Source: HXMU1420-13 sp963691715 (GTDB lineage: Bacteria; Bacteroidota; Rhodothermia; Balneolales; Balneolaceae). From it: a DNA stretch of 64,000 bases. Below are positions 61,762 through 64,000 of the stretch, piece after piece. The position numbers and the translations under genes are program-made. The notes below the pieces were generated by a model that did no database searches, was not told the DNA's origin, and saw nothing but the letters and a program-made list of their open reading frames with translations. The DNA lies in the NCBI GenBank assembly GCA_963691715.1, contig OY829281.1:806001-870000 (forward strand), given 5' to 3'. How positions within the stretch are numbered: the stretch's first letter is position 1; the number at the start of each line of letters is the position of its first letter.

Positions 61762-62891
61762 ATGCGTATAATTACATCGATTTTATTTTTTTAATTTTCA
61801 ACAGTTCAGTATCTGCATTTCAAAGTTTTAAAATAGATACTGTAAGTGTTGCACCAACTAATGGTGTAGCGCTCGAAAAGTTGCCATTAGTAGAAGATAG
61901 ACCTATTAAAAATATTATCTTCATAATTGGTGATGGGACTGGTTTAGCTCAACTTTTTTCAGGTTAAATTAGTATTGCAGGATTTGATGGAAGACTACAT
62001 TTGCAAAGAATGCCTATAACTGGCTTGGTCAATACTCATGCCGCTGATCAATACATCACCGATTCAGCCGCAGGTGCTACTGCATATTCTTGTGGTGTAA
62101 AAACAAATAATGGAATGATCGGACAACTTCCCGATAATCGACATTGTAAAACAGAGTTAGAACTTGCTGAGGAGCATGGTAAAAGTACAGGTTTGATTTC
62201 AACTTCAAGCATCACACATGCTACCCCCGCCAGTTTTGCAGCTCATATAGATTCTCGAAAAAAAGAAACTGAAATTGCAACACAGTATCTTCATTCCAAT
62301 ATTGAGATTTTACTTGGAGGAGGGTTAGAATTTTTTGTACCACAATCAAAGGATAATAGTTCAAGAATCGATGATCGAAATTTGGTTCATGAATTTCAAA
62401 ATTTAGGTTATGATTTTGTACAAAGTTATGAGGAGCTTGATACATCGCCAGCTAATAAAATCTTAGGACTCTTTTCTAAATCTGGATTACCAACAGATGA
62501 TCGATCACCTTCACTGAAGCAAATGACAGAGAAAGCGATTAATGTTTTAAATACAAATTCTGAAGGGTTTTTCTTAATGATTGAAGGTTCTCAAATTGAT
62601 TGGGCTGGTCATGAAAATAATTTCGAATACATGCATCGTGAGTTATCAGATTTTGATGAAGCGGTAGCGTCGGTTCTAGATTTTGCCGTAAGTGATGGTG
62701 AAACATTGGTCATTTTAACAGCAGATCATGAAACAGGAGGGATGAATATCGTATCTGGTTCAACTCAAGAAAACATAACCATTGTTTGGATTACGGAACA
62801 TCATACAGGGATACCAGTACCTATCATGGCGTATGGACCCAAAGCCATCAATTTTACTGGTTGGTGGGATAACACCGAAATTGGTATATAG
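61762..62891 (+). pseudogene. Alkaline phosphatase (PhoA-type), two lesions
   Basis: ATG at 61762 starts a signal peptide (MRIITSILFF) that breaks at a run of T residues (about 61787-61793); one extra T would restore the frame MRIITSILFFLIFNSSVSAF. The restored frame gives NIIFIIGDGTGLAQLFSG, then a TAA at 61965-61967, then ISIAGFDGRLHLQRMPITGLVNTHAAD, DSAAGATAYSCGVKTN (Ser nucleophile position) and later metal-site regions (EGSQIDWAGHENNF, LTADHETGGMN). The 296-codon frame from 62001 is only the 3' part. Two lesions argue for a true pseudogene rather than a read error. The intact enzyme would hydrolyse phosphomonoesters in the periplasm. Confidence 0.88.
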
Positions 62892-62928
62892 ATAGCATAA
62901 TTATCGGGCTTGGGTGTGTTACCTCAGA

Positions 62929-64000
62929 TTATCGAATAATTACTGTTTTTATGCTAGGTTGATTTCCATCTATGTTTGTCCACGCTACCATTAAACCATC
63001 TTTGTAGGATGTGAGTTGAGGAAAGCCAGTAGATCTTGATGGATTGATTTCACCAATATCATATACTTTACTGGTTCCATCCATTTTAGATATTTTAGCT
63101 AATTTAAGTAATGCTGAATTATCAGTTCTAGTAATCCAACTAAGCCAAGCTGTTTCGTTATTGCTTAGTACTATATCTACACGTCCAAGAGGTACTTTCT
63201 CATCAACAACTATGGGATCAGAAAACGATACTCCTGCATCATCGGAGAATGAAAGTTTAACTTTAGGTTGATTATAGGCTCCTGTAAACCATCCAATAGC
63301 AACATGATTGTCTGTGGCAGCCATCATTGGACCATTAACTGGACAAGCAGCAATTTGCCAATTATCGGAATGTATTGGTCTAGAAACCGACCATTTTTTA
63401 AACTCATTTGAATATGAACTTACATGTATATCCCTTATTTCTTCATCGGTTCTATTTCTGTATGCTGTTAATAAACCATTTTTAGTTGTTACTAACGAAG
63501 TATTACAACATTCACAGGTACTGTTATCAATTTCTACCTCAGATTCTTTAACACCTGATTGTATAAAAGCACCACGAATAGTCATCGCATTAGATAAATC
63601 GCCAAATTCTTCTAAATCAGATGAATGTCCATGACCATTTAACATATTTCTACCATCCAGCCAAACTACATAGAATGAGGAATCTGATAGGGGAACCATA
63701 CTAACAAAACCATGTTCTGTTGGTAGAGAATCAGAATGTATAATAAATGGTACTTCAAAATTTGAAGCCGAAGTTGATAATTTCACATCGTAAGAATAAG
63801 TGCCTTCCGATGATTTTTGTAGCCAATGAGCAGCAAGAGCTTTTCCATTGTGACCAATAACAGAAGAAAAATCAGCCCAATTAACAAACCAATTATCAGA
63901 TTGTGCTAATAAGATGGGTTCATTCCAATTATATCCATCGTTTAAACTATAATATAGTTGTGTAGTGTCTCCTACAGTATTGTACCAACTCATATATACT
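62929..64000 (-). CDS. Sialidase-like beta-propeller protein, N-terminal part missing
   Basis: At least 357 codons up to the window edge; the frame is open at 64000, so the true start lies outside. Two Asp-box (BNR) motifs are visible: SLNDGYNWNEP near the visible start and SFSDDAGVSFSDP. Other beta-propeller blades follow the WxDxR/AWT pattern (VVWLDGRNML, VGWFTGAY-like IGWFTGAYNQP, AWLSWITR, MVAWTNIDGNQ). A CECC motif could bind metal or form disulfides. An exo-sialidase activity cannot be claimed because the catalytic Arg triad and Tyr cannot be assigned. Convergent with the phosphatase remnant. Confidence 0.7.
   Translation of the reverse strand, partial: VYMSWYNTVGDTTQLYYSLNDGYNWNEPILLAQSDNWFVNWADFSSVIGHNGKALAAHWLQKSSEGTYSYDVKLSTSASNFEVPFIIHSDSLPTEHGFVSMVPLSDSSFYVVWLDGRNMLNGHGHSSDLEEFGDLSNAMTIRGAFIQSGVKESEVEIDNSTCECCNTSLVTTKNGLLTAYRNRTDEEIRDIHVSSYSNEFKKWSVSRPIHSDNWQIAACPVNGPMMAATDNHVAIGWFTGAYNQPKVKLSFSDDAGVSFSDPIVVDEKVPLGRVDIVLSNNETAWLSWITRTDNSALLKLAKISKMDGTSKVYDIGEINPSRSTGFPQLTSYKDGLMVAWTNIDGNQPSIKTVIIR

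Noticed and set aside
1..64000. rRNA or tRNA genes
   Set aside because: I saw no cloverleaf-like or rRNA-like sequence on reading; the GTAGCTCAGTGGCTC stretch near 35184 and 41792 resembles a tRNA D-arm but lacks the other arms.

Overview
The window looks like a chromosomal segment of an AT-rich Gram-negative bacterium of the FCB group. A marine Balneolota/Rhodothermota-type or related Bacteroidota lineage is my best guess. The grounds are a hybrid type II secretion/type IV pilus operon, tail-fibre-like proteins with 'NVGIGT' repeats, split RHS proteins, AbgT, RecBCD, and CCTGCC/GGCAGG intergenic hairpins. The lineage is inferred from gene style only.

Layout. 1-2568 (minus): a pullulanase-type debranching enzyme, cut by the window edge, overlaps methionyl-tRNA synthetase. 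2569-4043: repeat-rich intergenic DNA with a frameshifted GIY-YIG gene. 4044-14283 (plus): an 11-gene secretion/pilus operon with a PilX-like minor pilin, two prepilins, GspF, GspE, GspD, a PilM-PilN fusion, PilO-like, PilP/GspC-like, GspG-like pseudopilin and prepilin peptidase. 14698-32904 (plus): one tightly packed run of five tail-fibre-like paralogues, an OmpH/Skp-like protein, a lipoprotein, two giant exported RHS-type proteins (1787 and 1535 aa) and a candidate immunity protein. 32916-48063: an array in which alternative RHS C-terminal toxin tips with immunity genes (B, C, D) alternate with two nearly identical copies of a GC-richer element (XRE regulator, AAA-type ATPase, tyrosine recombinase, degenerate tyrosine recombinase, structured non-coding DNA) and with truncated XRE remnants. 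48100-48723: REP-like repeats of the same family as at 2.8-3.7 kb. 48724-64000: AbgT transporter and a SpoU methyltransferase (minus), recC-recB-recD (plus), FKBP isomerase (minus), DEAD-box helicase (plus), a broken alkaline phosphatase (plus) and a sialidase-like protein cut by the window edge (minus).

The most interesting system is the RHS locus. The expressed 1535-aa RHS protein ends in tip A after its DPDG boundary and is followed by an immunity-like gene. Downstream lie three promoterless tips, each still preceded by part of the RHS core as a homology arm: about 170 bp for B and C, about 1 kb for D. Each tip is followed by its own small immunity-like gene and then by a common 3' repeat with hairpins and an XRE gene or XRE tail. 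The two recombinase elements are near-identical between a point inside XRE and a point inside the RHS core, exactly the two sequences that recur through the array. This suggests a toxin-tip exchange locus equipped with its own recombinases. Tip B resembles SleB-type peptidoglycan hydrolases and its immunity candidate has an export signal or membrane anchor, a coherent pair. The upstream tail-fibre/OmpH/lipoprotein/RHS run, next to a secretion operon, may supply the surface delivery apparatus; that link is inference.
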